Shown here piece by piece: positions 34,393-43,709 of a stretch of 64,000 nt of DNA. The stretch is from assembly GCA_965226565.1 (NCBI GenBank), contig CBDDDI010000005.1:434001-498000 (forward strand), given 5' to 3'. Made by a program: the position numbers and the translations under genes. Positions within the stretch are counted from its first letter, which is position 1. Every line of letters starts with the position of its first letter. Below the pieces are notes generated by a model that saw nothing but the letters and a program-made list of their open reading frames with translations, had not been told where the DNA came from and ran no database searches. Origin of the DNA: SZUA-444 sp965226565. Lineage in GTDB: Bacteria; Bacillota; Clostridia; Oscillospirales; Ruminococcaceae.

Positions 34393-34460
34393 ATTAACCT
34401 CCAATAAACTCTTGTGCTTTAAAACTACTATTTAAAAACATTTATTATGCTTTTTATACC

Positions 34461-37331
34461 TTATGGCAATAATCTATTTATATCTCTTGGGAACATACTT
34501 GTTTTTCTTATATTTGAGAATTTTAACAGTTTCATTAAGAATCTTTCAAGTCCAATTCCTAATCCGCCATGAGGTGGCATTCCATATTTATGAATATCAA
34601 GATAAGTTGGAAAATCTTTTATATCCATTCCCATCGCTTCCATTTTCTCAACTTGTTCTTTATAATCATGAATTCTTTGTCCGCCTGTAGTTATTTCAAG
34701 ACCTCTAAACAATAAATCAAATGATAACGCTAAACGTGGATCTTCAGGATCATTCATTGTATAGAAAGGACGTTTCGCTGCAGGAAAATGTGTTACAAAT
34801 ATAAAGTCACTATCAAATTCTTTTTTTGCATATTCACAAAGTTTAACTTCATCTTCTGGATCAAGATCAGAAAGATTTGTTTCACTTGTTCCTCTTAATA
34901 TTTCCATTGCTTCAACAAAAGTAACAGCTGGAATATCTTTTACTTCAGGAACATCAACATCAAGCAGTTTAATTTCTGCTGGATAATTTTCCTTAAGATA
35001 ATTCATCATATGTCTTATTATCGCAATTTCCATATTCATTACATCATACATGCTATCAATATAACCAATTTCACAATCAAGTCCAATATATTCATTTATA
35101 TGACGTGATGTAGCATGACGCTCAGCTCTATAAACAGGAGCAATTTCATATACTCTATCAAAAAATGCTACACATGTTTGTTTATAAAATTGTGGAGATT
35201 GATTTAAGAATGCAGGTTTATTAAAATAATCCAAATTAAATATATTTGCTCCACCTTCAGCTCCTTGTGCAACTATTTTTGGTGTATGAATTCTTGTGAA
35301 ATTATTTTCTTTCATAAAGGATTCAAAGCCATATACTACACCTTCTTGAAGCTTGAAAATTGCTCTTTCAATTGGATTTCTTAATGCTACAGATCTATTA
35401 TCTAAATTAACATCCAATCCACAATTTAATTTACCTTGTGATATTTTAAGAGGATATTCATCTCCAGGAACAGAAATAAGTTGGATTTCAGATAATACTA
35501 TTTCAATTCCATTTATATCTTTATCATTTTCATTTACAATACCTTTGATTTTAACAAAGAATCCTTCTTTTAGACCATTAATACTGTCTGAACAGTTTTC
35601 AGAATTATATACCGTTTGTATTACATTTCTACCTGTTCTTAACAAAATAAATGATATGCTTCCCATCTTTTTGATTCTATGAACACATGCAGAAAGCTTA
35701 ATCTCTTCACCAATTTTATCTTTTATATTTTCTAGATTAAATTCCTCAATTATTCCTTCACCTTTAATCATTGACATTTTATCTTTAGTTTCAGGAACAA
35801 ATTTTTCATCATTTTTATAACAAGTCAAATCTGAAGTATCAAATTCTTTATTTTCTTCTCCAGCTTCATTTTCTGTAGCTTCAACTTCTTTAGTTTTATA
35901 ATTTTTAAGCTTATTTTCAAGTGTTTCTTTTATTATTTTAGAAGTAGCTGCACCTTTAAGAGCTTTATTACACTGTCCCATAAAGAATCCAAATACTTTT
36001 GTTTCTCCAGCAATATATTGCTCAACAGTTGATTTATTTTTCTCCAAAATCTCATCAATTGTATTTTCAACTTTTGACATATCAGTTTGGATCAACATTC
36101 CATCATCTTTAGCAATTTGCATTGGAGTTTTATTAGTTTCAATCATTCTACGAAGTATTACTTTTGCATCACCTTTTGAAACTTTTTCAGTATCTGACAT
36201 TTCAACAAGAAAAGCAAAATCACTTGCTGTAAACGGAAGATTTTCCATAGAAACTTCGCCAAGATTAATTCTTCTTAAAAGTTCAGTTAAAATAAATGCA
36301 CAAACACTTTTTGGTTTATTATATTGTTCTAAAACATTATCAAAGAAATCTGAAACAAGTTTAGATGAAACAATGTTTTTAGCATCTATTTTACTCAAAC
36401 CATATTGTTTAATATATTTTTCTAATCTCACATTAGGCATTACAGGAAGTTGATCTTTAATTTCATCAAGCATTTCATCTGTAAAATTAACTTGAGCAAT
36501 ATCAGGTTCAGGAAAATAACGATAATCATGAGCATTTTCTTTACTTCTCATCGATTTAGTTTCGCCTCTATTATCGTTAAAACGTCTGGTTTCTTGAACA
36601 ACTTTTTTACCTGCATCAAGAATTTTAGCTTGACGTTTTTCTTCAAATTCAATAGCACGTACTATTGATTTAAGTGAATTAAGATTTTTTATTTCAGCAC
36701 GAGTACCAAATTCTTTAGCATCAGGTTTCATAAGTGAAATATTAACATCACAACGAATTGATCCTTCTTCAAGTTTACAATCACTAACATTTGCATATTG
36801 AAGCAACATAATAATTTGCTCTATATAAGCTTTTGCTTCTTCAGCAGATGATAAATCTGGCTCAGAAACAATTTCTATAAGTGGAATTCCACATCTGTTA
36901 TAATCAGCCATTGAAACTCCATGAAAATCATCATGTGTTAATTTTCCAGCATCTTCCTCAAGATGTATTTGATGAATTCTAATATCTTTTTTCTTACCAC
37001 CAATCTCTATTGGTACAACACCATTTATACACAATGGTCTATACAACTGTGAGATTTGATAAGCTTTAGGTAAATCAGGATAAAAATAGTTTTTTCTATC
37101 CCATGTTGAAAATTTGTTTATATCACAACCTAATACAAATCCAGCTCTTACTGCATATTCTACAGCAGTTTGATTAATTACTGGAAGTGTTCCTGGCATA
37201 CCAGAACAAACTGGGCATACTCTTGTATTTTGATCTCCACCAAATTCAGCAGAACAAGTACAAAATACTTTTGAATTAGTATGAAGCTCTGCGTGTATTT
37301 CAAGTCCTATGACTGTTTTATAATTACTCAT
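34461..37331 (-). CDS. gatB: GatB fused to archaeal-type aspartyl-tRNA synthetase
   Basis: This is one open frame of 956 residues, started at the ATG at 37331 behind AGGGGG, 16 bases after gatA. Residues 1-475 are a complete amidotransferase GatB: TVIGLEIHAEL, zinc ligands C24/C26 and C39/C42, YQISQLYRPL, HLEEDAGK, and the YqeY-like tail ending FFMGQCNKALKG. Residues ~476-525 are an acidic linker. Residues ~526-625 are an OB-fold anticodon-binding domain. Residues ~640-956 are a class II catalytic core with QSPQFYKQ (711-718), motif 2 in YRAERHATSRH (734-744) and motif 3 GLGIGLERFL (923-932). It lacks the bacterial insertion domain, so it is the short archaeal type. Expected role: charge tRNA-Asn with Asp, then amidate to Asn-tRNA. 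The fusion itself appears unusual. Confidence 0.93.
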   Translation of the reverse strand: MSNYKTVIGLEIHAELHTNSKVFCTCSAEFGGDQNTRVCPVCSGMPGTLPVINQTAVEYAVRAGFVLGCDINKFSTWDRKNYFYPDLPKAYQISQLYRPLCINGVVPIEIGGKKKDIRIHQIHLEEDAGKLTHDDFHGVSMADYNRCGIPLIEIVSEPDLSSAEEAKAYIEQIIMLLQYANVSDCKLEEGSIRCDVNISLMKPDAKEFGTRAEIKNLNSLKSIVRAIEFEEKRQAKILDAGKKVVQETRRFNDNRGETKSMRSKENAHDYRYFPEPDIAQVNFTDEMLDEIKDQLPVMPNVRLEKYIKQYGLSKIDAKNIVSSKLVSDFFDNVLEQYNKPKSVCAFILTELLRRINLGEVSMENLPFTASDFAFLVEMSDTEKVSKGDAKVILRRMIETNKTPMQIAKDDGMLIQTDMSKVENTIDEILEKNKSTVEQYIAGETKVFGFFMGQCNKALKGAATSKIIKETLENKLKNYKTKEVEATENEAGEENKEFDTSDLTCYKNDEKFVPETKDKMSMIKGEGIIEEFNLENIKDKIGEEIKLSACVHRIKKMGSISFILLRTGRNVIQTVYNSENCSDSINGLKEGFFVKIKGIVNENDKDINGIEIVLSEIQLISVPGDEYPLKISQGKLNCGLDVNLDNRSVALRNPIERAIFKLQEGVVYGFESFMKENNFTRIHTPKIVAQGAEGGANIFNLDYFNKPAFLNQSPQFYKQTCVAFFDRVYEIAPVYRAERHATSRHINEYIGLDCEIGYIDSMYDVMNMEIAIIRHMMNYLKENYPAEIKLLDVDVPEVKDIPAVTFVEAMEILRGTSETNLSDLDPEDEVKLCEYAKKEFDSDFIFVTHFPAAKRPFYTMNDPEDPRLALSFDLLFRGLEITTGGQRIHDYKEQVEKMEAMGMDIKDFPTYLDIHKYGMPPHGGLGIGLERFLMKLLKFSNIRKTSMFPRDINRLLP

Positions 37332-37347
37332 TTTGAGTGTCCCCCTA

Positions 37348-38799
37348 TTATAGTATCGGTGCGACAGGCTTAAAGCCTTGCTCAAATGCATCTGCAACTT
37401 GGATAAGTGTTTCTTCATCAAATGGTCTGCCTATTAATGACATTCCAATTGGCAAATTATTTTTATCATAACCACAAGTTGTAGATATTGCAGGAAGTCC
37501 CGCTATATTAGCTGTTACTGTACAAATATCTGCTTGGTACATTTTTACTGGATCTGTTATATTTTCATCAACTCCATAAGCTGTTGTAGAAGTAGTAGGA
37601 GTTAAAATAACGTCACAACTTTCAAAAATATTTTTATATTCTTCTTTAATTTTTTGTCTTAATGCAAGTGCTTTACCATAATAAGCATCATAATATCCAC
37701 TTGACAAAGCATAGTTTCCAAGAAGAATTCTTCTTTTAACTTCATCACCAAATCCTTCAGAACGTGAAGATTTAATAAGTTCTTCATAACTACCAGATTT
37801 ATTTGAACGATGTCCATATTTAATTCCATCATATCTTGAAAGATTACTACAAGCTTCAGCTGAAGAAATCAAATAATAAGCTGGAATAGCATATTTTAAT
37901 GAAGGCATACTGCATTCAATAATTTGAGCACCTAAATTTTTATAATATTCAACTGCTTCAAAAACTTTAACTTTAACTTCTTCATCAATACCATCAGCAA
38001 AAAATTCTTTTGGAACTGCTATTTTCATTCCTTTAATTGATTTTCCAATTTGTGATGTAAAATCAACAAAAGATTTATTTATTGAAGTTCCATCATGTGG
38101 ATCGTATGATGCAATTGAATTTAAAATAATTCCACAATCATGAGCATCTTTTGCGATAGGTCCAATTTGGTCAAAACTTGATGCAAATGCTACAAGTCCA
38201 TAACGTGAAACTCTACCATAAGTTGGTTTTAATCCTGTTACTCCACAAAAAGCAGCTGGTTGACGAATTGATCCACCTGTATCAGATCCAAGTGATCCTG
38301 CACATAATGATGCTGATACTGCTGCTGCACTTCCTCCAGATGAGCCTCCTGGAACTTTTGTTAAATCATATGGATTTTTTGTTTTTGCAAATACTGAAGT
38401 TTGAGTTGAACCTCCCATTGCAAATTCATCCATTGATACTTTTCCAAGCATTATTGCTCCATCTTTTTTCAAATTCTCAACAACTGTCGCATTATATGGA
38501 GGTATAAAATTTTCAAGAATTTTTGATGAACATGTTGTTTTAACATTTTCAGTACAAATATTATCTTTTATTGCAAGAGGTATACCTGTAAGAGCTTTTG
38601 CATCTCTATTATTTATAGTTTTTTGAGCTTCTTCAGCAGCTTCCAAAGCTTTATCTTCTGTGACAGTAATATATGATTGAAGTTTTTCATCATAATTTTC
38701 TATTCTATCAAAATATATATTTGTAAGTTCCTTAACTGAAATTTGCATCTCATCAAGAAGCTTACGCATTTCTCTTATCTTTAGTTTTGAAAAATTCAT
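37348..38799 (-). CDS. gatA: Asp/Glu-tRNA amidotransferase subunit A
   Basis: This 483-residue amidase-signature protein hydrolyses glutamine and delivers ammonia to GatB. The Ser-cis-Ser-Lys machinery is visible: Lys in PLAIKDNICTE near 78, PGGSSGGSAAAVSA near 150 and SDTGGSIRQPAAFCG near 172. YGRVSRYGLVAFASSFDQIGP follows, as in authentic GatA. It ends GFKPVAPIL. It is preceded by gatC at a short spacing and followed 16 bases later by the gatB-aspS fusion gene. Confidence 0.96.
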   Translation of the reverse strand: MNFSKLKIREMRKLLDEMQISVKELTNIYFDRIENYDEKLQSYITVTEDKALEAAEEAQKTINNRDAKALTGIPLAIKDNICTENVKTTCSSKILENFIPPYNATVVENLKKDGAIMLGKVSMDEFAMGGSTQTSVFAKTKNPYDLTKVPGGSSGGSAAAVSASLCAGSLGSDTGGSIRQPAAFCGVTGLKPTYGRVSRYGLVAFASSFDQIGPIAKDAHDCGIILNSIASYDPHDGTSINKSFVDFTSQIGKSIKGMKIAVPKEFFADGIDEEVKVKVFEAVEYYKNLGAQIIECSMPSLKYAIPAYYLISSAEACSNLSRYDGIKYGHRSNKSGSYEELIKSSRSEGFGDEVKRRILLGNYALSSGYYDAYYGKALALRQKIKEEYKNIFESCDVILTPTTSTTAYGVDENITDPVKMYQADICTVTANIAGLPAISTTCGYDKNNLPIGMSLIGRPFDEETLIQVADAFEQGFKPVAPIL

Positions 38800-38810
38800 A
38801 TTAGTACTCC

Positions 38811-39089
38811 TTATTCTACAACTTTAGGAACAACAAAACAGTTGCTCATATTTTTTGCATTTTGCAATATTTTTTCAGTCTCCATAGAAGGCTTAGAAAT
38901 GTCTTTTCTCAAGTCATTAATATATATACCTTTATTATCTTTTAATGCGTCATATTTAACATCTATTTCTTTTATAGTATCCATAAGATTAATGATATCA
39001 GTCATTTCTTCGGCTACTTTTTTAAGTTCATTTTCATTAAACTCAAGCTTACCAAGTTCAGAAAGATAGCTTACCATTTCCAAATCCAT
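38811..39089 (-). CDS. gatC: Asp/Glu-tRNA amidotransferase subunit C
   Basis: This 92-residue GatC wraps around the GatA-GatB interface. It has VSYLSELGKLEFNENELKK at the N-terminus, EMTDIINLMDTIKEIDV in the middle and VPKVVE at the end, which match the family. It starts at an ATG after AAAAGAAGG and is the first gene of the gatC-gatA-gatB/aspS operon. The 237 bases upstream hold an AT-rich divergent promoter region shared with the amidase-like gene. I see no T-box structure there. Confidence 0.93.
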   Translation of the reverse strand: MDLEMVSYLSELGKLEFNENELKKVAEEMTDIINLMDTIKEIDVKYDALKDNKGIYINDLRKDISKPSMETEKILQNAKNMSNCFVVPKVVE

Positions 39090-39326
39090 AATTTTTACCT
39101 TCTTTTCTTAAAAATTTTAGCAAAATTAAGTAACATATAAACACAATTATCACTTATACTAAAATAAAATTATACAATATTTTAGCAACATTCGCAAGTA
39201 TTTAAATAACTTTATTGTAACAAAACGTAAATTAATATAATTTGATATGTTTTTTTTAAAAGTATTATAGCAAATTTCCACTATTAAACATAGTATATAT
39301 AAAAAATATATAAGGAGAATTTTGTT

Positions 39327-40067
39327 ATGCCCAAAATATACTTAAGCCCTTCAACACAAGAATTTAATCCATATATAATTGGTGGTTCTGAAGAATTATA
39401 CATGAATTTGATAGCTGATGCAATGATGCCTTATCTTCGTTCTAGTGGTATTGTTACAATACGAAACACTCCTCAAATGACTGCTGCTAGTAGTATTGTC
39501 CAATCAAACCAAAATAATGTTGATTTACATGTTGCTCTTCATTCAAACGCTGCTCCTGAACGTCTTTCTGGTCAATTATCTGGATCAGAAGTTTATTTTG
39601 ATCCTTCTGATCCAAAAAGTGAAAAATTTGCAAATATTGTAGTTAATAATTTAAAAAAAATCTACTACAATCCTGATGATGTTACTGCAATTCCTACTGA
39701 TTTTTTAGGAGAAGTTTTAAGAACTAAAGCACCTGCTGTTTTAATAGAATATGCTTATCACGACAACGAAGCTGATGCACTTTGGATAAAAAATAATATT
39801 GAGAAAATAGCTAGAAATACTGTTCAATCTATTACAGAATATTTCGGTATACCTTTTGTTGAAGCACAACCAATGAGAGTTGGTAATGTCAAAGTTGATT
39901 TTGGTAATTTAAATATTCGTTCATTGCCTACTACAAACTCTACTATAGTTGCCAAAGCTCCTAAAGACGCAGAAATTCTTATTCTTGGAGAAACTGATGG
40001 ATGGTATGTTGTTCAATATCTAAATAGCACCGGATATGTTGATAAAAGATATATTGTCATATCTTAG
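39327..40067 (+). CDS. Amidase_3-like N-acetylmuramoyl-L-alanine amidase with SH3 domain, atypical zinc site
   Basis: This 246-residue protein starts at an ATG after AAGGAGAA. Residues 1-173 follow the amidase_3 fold: IYLSPSTQEFN, EELYMNLIADAM (Glu22/Glu23), LHVALHSNAAP (His72) and APAVLIEYAYHDN (Glu141). The first zinc-ligand histidine of the family (DPGHGG) is absent, and the position reads SPSTQ. Residues about 184-246 are a bacterial SH3 domain (NVKVDFGNLNIRSLPTTNST). No signal peptide is visible. It may cleave peptidoglycan with an altered metal site, or be a wall-binding relative that has lost activity. Confidence 0.75.
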   Translation: MPKIYLSPSTQEFNPYIIGGSEELYMNLIADAMMPYLRSSGIVTIRNTPQMTAASSIVQSNQNNVDLHVALHSNAAPERLSGQLSGSEVYFDPSDPKSEKFANIVVNNLKKIYYNPDDVTAIPTDFLGEVLRTKAPAVLIEYAYHDNEADALWIKNNIEKIARNTVQSITEYFGIPFVEAQPMRVGNVKVDFGNLNIRSLPTTNSTIVAKAPKDAEILILGETDGWYVVQYLNSTGYVDKRYIVIS

Positions 40068-40142
40068 TATATTTTCGTAATTAGACTTTTATAATAAAAT
40101 GTGGTATAATATTTTGGATATTTTAAAAATTTTGGAGGAAAA

Positions 40143-41756
40143 ATGATTACTGTTTCTAATATTGGTTTGAGCTTTGGTGGCCAAACTTTATTCAAAGATG
40201 TTGATTTGAAATTTACAACAGGCAACTGTTACGGAATTATTGGTGCTAATGGCGCAGGTAAATCTACCTTTTTAAAAATCCTTTGTGGTGATATTGAACC
40301 ATCTACAGGAGAAGTTATAATTCCAAAAACAGAACGTTTAAGTGTTCTTAAACAAGACCATTTTGCTTATGATGAATACACTGTTTTAAATACAGTTATT
40401 ATGGGAAATGAACGTTTATATGAAATAATGCAACAAAAAGATGCTCTTTATGCAAAAGAAGATTTTTCTGATGAAGATGGAATTTTAGCATCTGAACTTG
40501 AAGGTGAATTTGCTGAACTTAATGGTTGGGAAGCTGAATCTGATGCTTCAAAATTGTTACAAGGATTAGGTCTTAGTGAAGACATTTTATATTCTCAAAT
40601 GTCAACTTTAAGTGGTAACGAAAAAGTAAAAGTGCTTTTGGCACAAGCTCTTTTTGGTAATCCAGATATAATTTTACTTGATGAGCCTACTAACCATCTT
40701 GATATAGAAGCTGTTAGCTGGCTAGAAGACTTTTTGTCTGAATATTTTGGTACAGTTATTGTTGTTTCTCATGATAGACATTTTCTTAATAATGTTTGTA
40801 CTCATATTGTTGATATAGATTATACTAAAATTAAAATGTATGTCGGAAACTATGAGTTCTGGTATGAATCCTCTCAACTTATGCAAAGAATGATTAAACA
40901 ACAAAATAAGAAAAATGAAGATAAAATTAAAGAGCTTCAAACTTTTATTGAAAGGTTCTCTGCTAATAAATCTAAATCTAAACAAGCTACTGCAAGAAAA
41001 AAACTTATTGATAAACTTACTATTGAAGAAATGCCAGCATCTAGCAGAAAATATCCTTACATTGGATTTGATATGGATAGAGAAGCTGGAAAAGATATAT
41101 TGTCTGTAAGAGATTTATCAAAAACTGTTGATGGAGAGAAATTAATTAATAATGTTTCTTTCACTTTAGGTAAAGGCGAAAAAGTAGCGTTTGTTTGTCA
41201 AAATGACCTTGCTATTACAACTTTATTCAAAATTCTTATGGGTGAAATTGAGCCTGATGAAGGAACATATAAATGGGGAGAAACAACATCACGTTCATAT
41301 CTTCCAAATGACAACTCAAATTATTTTGAAGGAATTAAGCTTTCTATTTTAGATTGGATGAGACAATACACAAATGATGAAACAGAAACATATCTTCGTG
41401 GATTCTTAGGAAGAATGTTATTTTCTGGTGATGATATTTATAAAGCTGTTAATGTTCTTTCTGGTGGAGAAAAAGTTCGTTGTATGTTCTCAAGAATGAT
41501 GCTATTTGGCTCAAATGTTTTAATTTTAGACAGACCTACTGATCATCTTGATCTAGAATCAATTACTGCTGTTAACAACGGTTTAACTGATTTTAAAGGC
41601 AACATTCTTTTCACTTCACATGACTATGAAATTGTAAATACAGTTGCTGATAGAATTATAGAAATAACTCCTGATGGAATTATTGATAGACAAGGTAATT
41701 ACGAAGATTATCTTGAATACAGAAAACAAAATTCTATGCCAAGTATGATTCTATAA
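40143..41756 (+). CDS. ABC-F family ATPase with a degenerate second nucleotide site
   Basis: This 537-residue protein has two ABC ATPase domains joined by a charged linker (LMQRMIKQQNKKNEDKIKEL) and no membrane segments, so it is a translation-associated ABC-F protein rather than a transporter. Domain 1 is intact: GANGAGKST, LSGNEKVKVLLAQAL and LLDEPTNHLD. Domain 2 keeps the signature LSGGEKVRCMFSRMM. Its Walker A is replaced by CQNDLAITTL and its Walker B glutamate is Arg (LDRPTDHLD). The closest named relatives are YbiT-like proteins. Members act on the ribosome E-site or confer antibiotic protection. No drug specificity can be read here. A bidirectional terminator follows. Confidence 0.87.
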   Translation: MITVSNIGLSFGGQTLFKDVDLKFTTGNCYGIIGANGAGKSTFLKILCGDIEPSTGEVIIPKTERLSVLKQDHFAYDEYTVLNTVIMGNERLYEIMQQKDALYAKEDFSDEDGILASELEGEFAELNGWEAESDASKLLQGLGLSEDILYSQMSTLSGNEKVKVLLAQALFGNPDIILLDEPTNHLDIEAVSWLEDFLSEYFGTVIVVSHDRHFLNNVCTHIVDIDYTKIKMYVGNYEFWYESSQLMQRMIKQQNKKNEDKIKELQTFIERFSANKSKSKQATARKKLIDKLTIEEMPASSRKYPYIGFDMDREAGKDILSVRDLSKTVDGEKLINNVSFTLGKGEKVAFVCQNDLAITTLFKILMGEIEPDEGTYKWGETTSRSYLPNDNSNYFEGIKLSILDWMRQYTNDETETYLRGFLGRMLFSGDDIYKAVNVLSGGEKVRCMFSRMMLFGSNVLILDRPTDHLDLESITAVNNGLTDFKGNILFTSHDYEIVNTVADRIIEITPDGIIDRQGNYEDYLEYRKQNSMPSMIL

Positions 41757-41779
41757 TATATTTACAAAACTATAAAACA

Positions 41780-41813
41780 AAAACCACAAGTTAAATAATA
41801 CTTGTGGTTTTTT
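41780..41813. terminator. Bidirectional terminator between the ABC-F gene and nadA
   Basis: AAACCACAAG (41781-41790) pairs with CTTGTGGTTT (41801-41810), with flanking A and T runs on both strands. The genes converge here. Confidence 0.88.
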
Positions 41814-41826
41814 TATTTTATAAAAT

Positions 41827-42744
41827 TTATTTTCCAAGTTCAATCATAGCAGCAATAGGTTTTCTAGCCTTTTGCATAATATCATCATCCAAAACAATTT
41901 CTGCTCCACCTGTGCCGTTTAAAGCTTTGTAAACATCCATAATAGTAGTAACTCTCATATCATTACACATCAAACATTTTGACAACAAAGGAAATTTTCT
42001 ATTAGGATATTTCAAACATAAATGATCCGAAATGCTTTTTTCTGTACCAATTACAACATCGCCAGAAATAGAATCAACATAATTCATAATTCCAGTAGTT
42101 GAACCAATATAATCAGCATATTTAAGAACCTCAAAAGGAAGTTCAGGATGCATAGCAAATTTTGCATTAGGATATTTTTCTTTTGCGATCTTCACATCAT
42201 TAACTGTAACAGCATTATGAACAGGACAACAACCATTTAATAACAAAATATCTTTTCCTGAAAGCTTCGATTTAATATATGTTCCTAAATTTTTATCAGG
42301 AATAAATAAAACAGGATGGTTAATTTTCTCCACTATTTTCAAAGCACTTGAAGAAGTAACACAAACATCACAAACTGATTTAAGTTCTGCAGTAGTATTA
42401 ATATAAGCAACTACTTTAAAAATAGGATTTTTCTCTTTAAATTTCTCAATTTCTTTTATAGAAATTTGTTCTGCCATAGGACAAGTGGCATTTTCAACAG
42501 GAAGTATAACTGTTTTTTCAGGAGAAAGTATTTTGACTGTTTCAGCCATAAATCTTACTCCACAAAGAATAACAGTTTTATTTGGATATTTTTTTGCCTC
42601 AACACTAAGTGCAAAAGAATCTCCAACAACATCAGCAATCTCCAAAATCTCAGGAGACTGATAACAATGAGCTAAAATAATAACGTCTTTTTCCTTCTTC
42701 AACGCTAAAATTTTCTTTTGAACATCTTCTATCATTTTTGACAT
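41827..42744 (-). CDS. nadA: Quinolinate synthase A
   Basis: This 305-residue Fe-S enzyme condenses iminoaspartate with dihydroxyacetone phosphate to quinolinate in NAD synthesis. It has IILAHCYQSPEILEIADVVGDS, ILCGVRFMAETVKI, ENATCPMA, VTSSSALKI, GCCPVHNAV, HPELPFEVLKYADYIGSTTGI and CLMCNDMRV, supplying the three cluster cysteines and the substrate-binding His residues. Length is normal. The nadB and nadC genes are not in the window. Confidence 0.95.
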   Translation of the reverse strand: MSKMIEDVQKKILALKKEKDVIILAHCYQSPEILEIADVVGDSFALSVEAKKYPNKTVILCGVRFMAETVKILSPEKTVILPVENATCPMAEQISIKEIEKFKEKNPIFKVVAYINTTAELKSVCDVCVTSSSALKIVEKINHPVLFIPDKNLGTYIKSKLSGKDILLLNGCCPVHNAVTVNDVKIAKEKYPNAKFAMHPELPFEVLKYADYIGSTTGIMNYVDSISGDVVIGTEKSISDHLCLKYPNRKFPLLSKCLMCNDMRVTTIMDVYKALNGTGGAEIVLDDDIMQKARKPIAAMIELGK

Positions 42745-42763
42745 CCTTCATTATGTATATAAA

Positions 42764-43219
42764 TTATTTTTTCTTAGTACTTTTTATAGCACTTTTAACT
42801 TGACGAACATCAGAAATATTTTTGCTAAGCATTGTTTCTGTAGCAGACAACATTTCATCAATTCTTTCATTCATCGCAATTCTAATTTCACGATCTTTGT
42901 TTTGTGCAGTCAAAATAATATCATTTGCTTTTTCTTTAGCCTGTTTAACAATTTGATCATGATCTAAAATAACTTTTGCTCTTTCTTCAGCACGTTTAAT
43001 AATTCCTTCAGCCTCTTGATTAGCTTGTTTAATGATTTCACTTCTATCGCCAACCATTTTTTTAGCGTTAGTAATTTCATTTGGAAGATTAAATCTTATT
43101 TCATCAATATAATCTCTCATTTTATCAATCTCAACAAGACTTTTTTTGTTGGAAAAAGGAACTGCAACTGCTTTATCAAGCATATCATCCATTAATTCAA
43201 GAATTTCATCTACTGTCAT
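42764..43219 (-). CDS. Coiled-coil protein of unknown function next to coaD
   Basis: This 151-residue protein is largely helical and charged: ANQEAEGIIKRAEERAKVI and KQAKEKANDIILTAQNKDRE resemble the b-subunit/stator or DivIVA-like coils. It has no membrane segment and no known catalytic motif. In Clostridia such a gene often lies directly after coaD and rsmD, as here, where it begins one base after the coaD stop. An ATPase or division-related function is sometimes annotated, but nothing in the sequence proves it. Confidence 0.75.
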   Translation of the reverse strand: MTVDEILELMDDMLDKAVAVPFSNKKSLVEIDKMRDYIDEIRFNLPNEITNAKKMVGDRSEIIKQANQEAEGIIKRAEERAKVILDHDQIVKQAKEKANDIILTAQNKDREIRIAMNERIDEMLSATETMLSKNISDVRQVKSAIKSTKKK

Positions 43220-43708
43220 TTACTCCACTCCATTTACTAATCTTTTTTTTATTGTATCAAGAATTTCGCTTGGGACAAAGTGACTTATATCTCCGCCAAA
43301 GCTTGCAATTTGTTTTACAACACTTGAGCTAAGATACATGTTTTCAGATGCTGTTGTTAAAAAAACTGTTTCAGCATTTTCGTAAAGTTTTTTATTAGCA
43401 AGCGCCATTTGAAATTCATATTCAAAGTCACTCACAGCTCTTAAACCTTTTACAATAGCATCAGCTTTAGATTTTTGCAAATAATCTGCAAGTAATCCAT
43501 CAGAAACATCAATTTCAATATTTCCAATGTCTTTTGTAACTTTTTTTATCATCTCAACACGTTCATTAGCAGTAAAACTTGCTGATTTTAATGGATTAAT
43601 TGAAACAAGAACAATAACTTTATCAAAAAGTTTAGCTGCTCTTTTCATTATATCAACATGACCTAAAGTTACTGGATCAAAACTACCTGGACAAACAGCT
43701 ACTTTCAT
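43220..43708 (-). CDS. coaD: Phosphopantetheine adenylyltransferase
   Basis: This 162-residue nucleotidyltransferase catalyses the penultimate step of CoA synthesis. The N-terminal GSFDPVTLGHVDIMKRA includes the (H/T)xGH-type nucleotide motif, VKGLRAVSDFEYEFQMA is the family's central block, and YLSSSVVKQIASFGGDIS is the ATP-binding C-terminal motif. It overlaps or abuts both neighbours (rsmD upstream by one base gap), forming a compact rsmD-coaD-coil operon. Confidence 0.96.
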   Translation of the reverse strand: MKVAVCPGSFDPVTLGHVDIMKRAAKLFDKVIVLVSINPLKSASFTANERVEMIKKVTKDIGNIEIDVSDGLLADYLQKSKADAIVKGLRAVSDFEYEFQMALANKKLYENAETVFLTTASENMYLSSSVVKQIASFGGDISHFVPSEILDTIKKRLVNGVE

Positions 43709-43709
43709 A

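Noticed and set aside
39090..39326. T-box or other leader riboswitch upstream of gatC
   Set aside because: The 237 bases are AT-rich and hold no terminator/antiterminator pair, T-box bulge or specifier hairpin.
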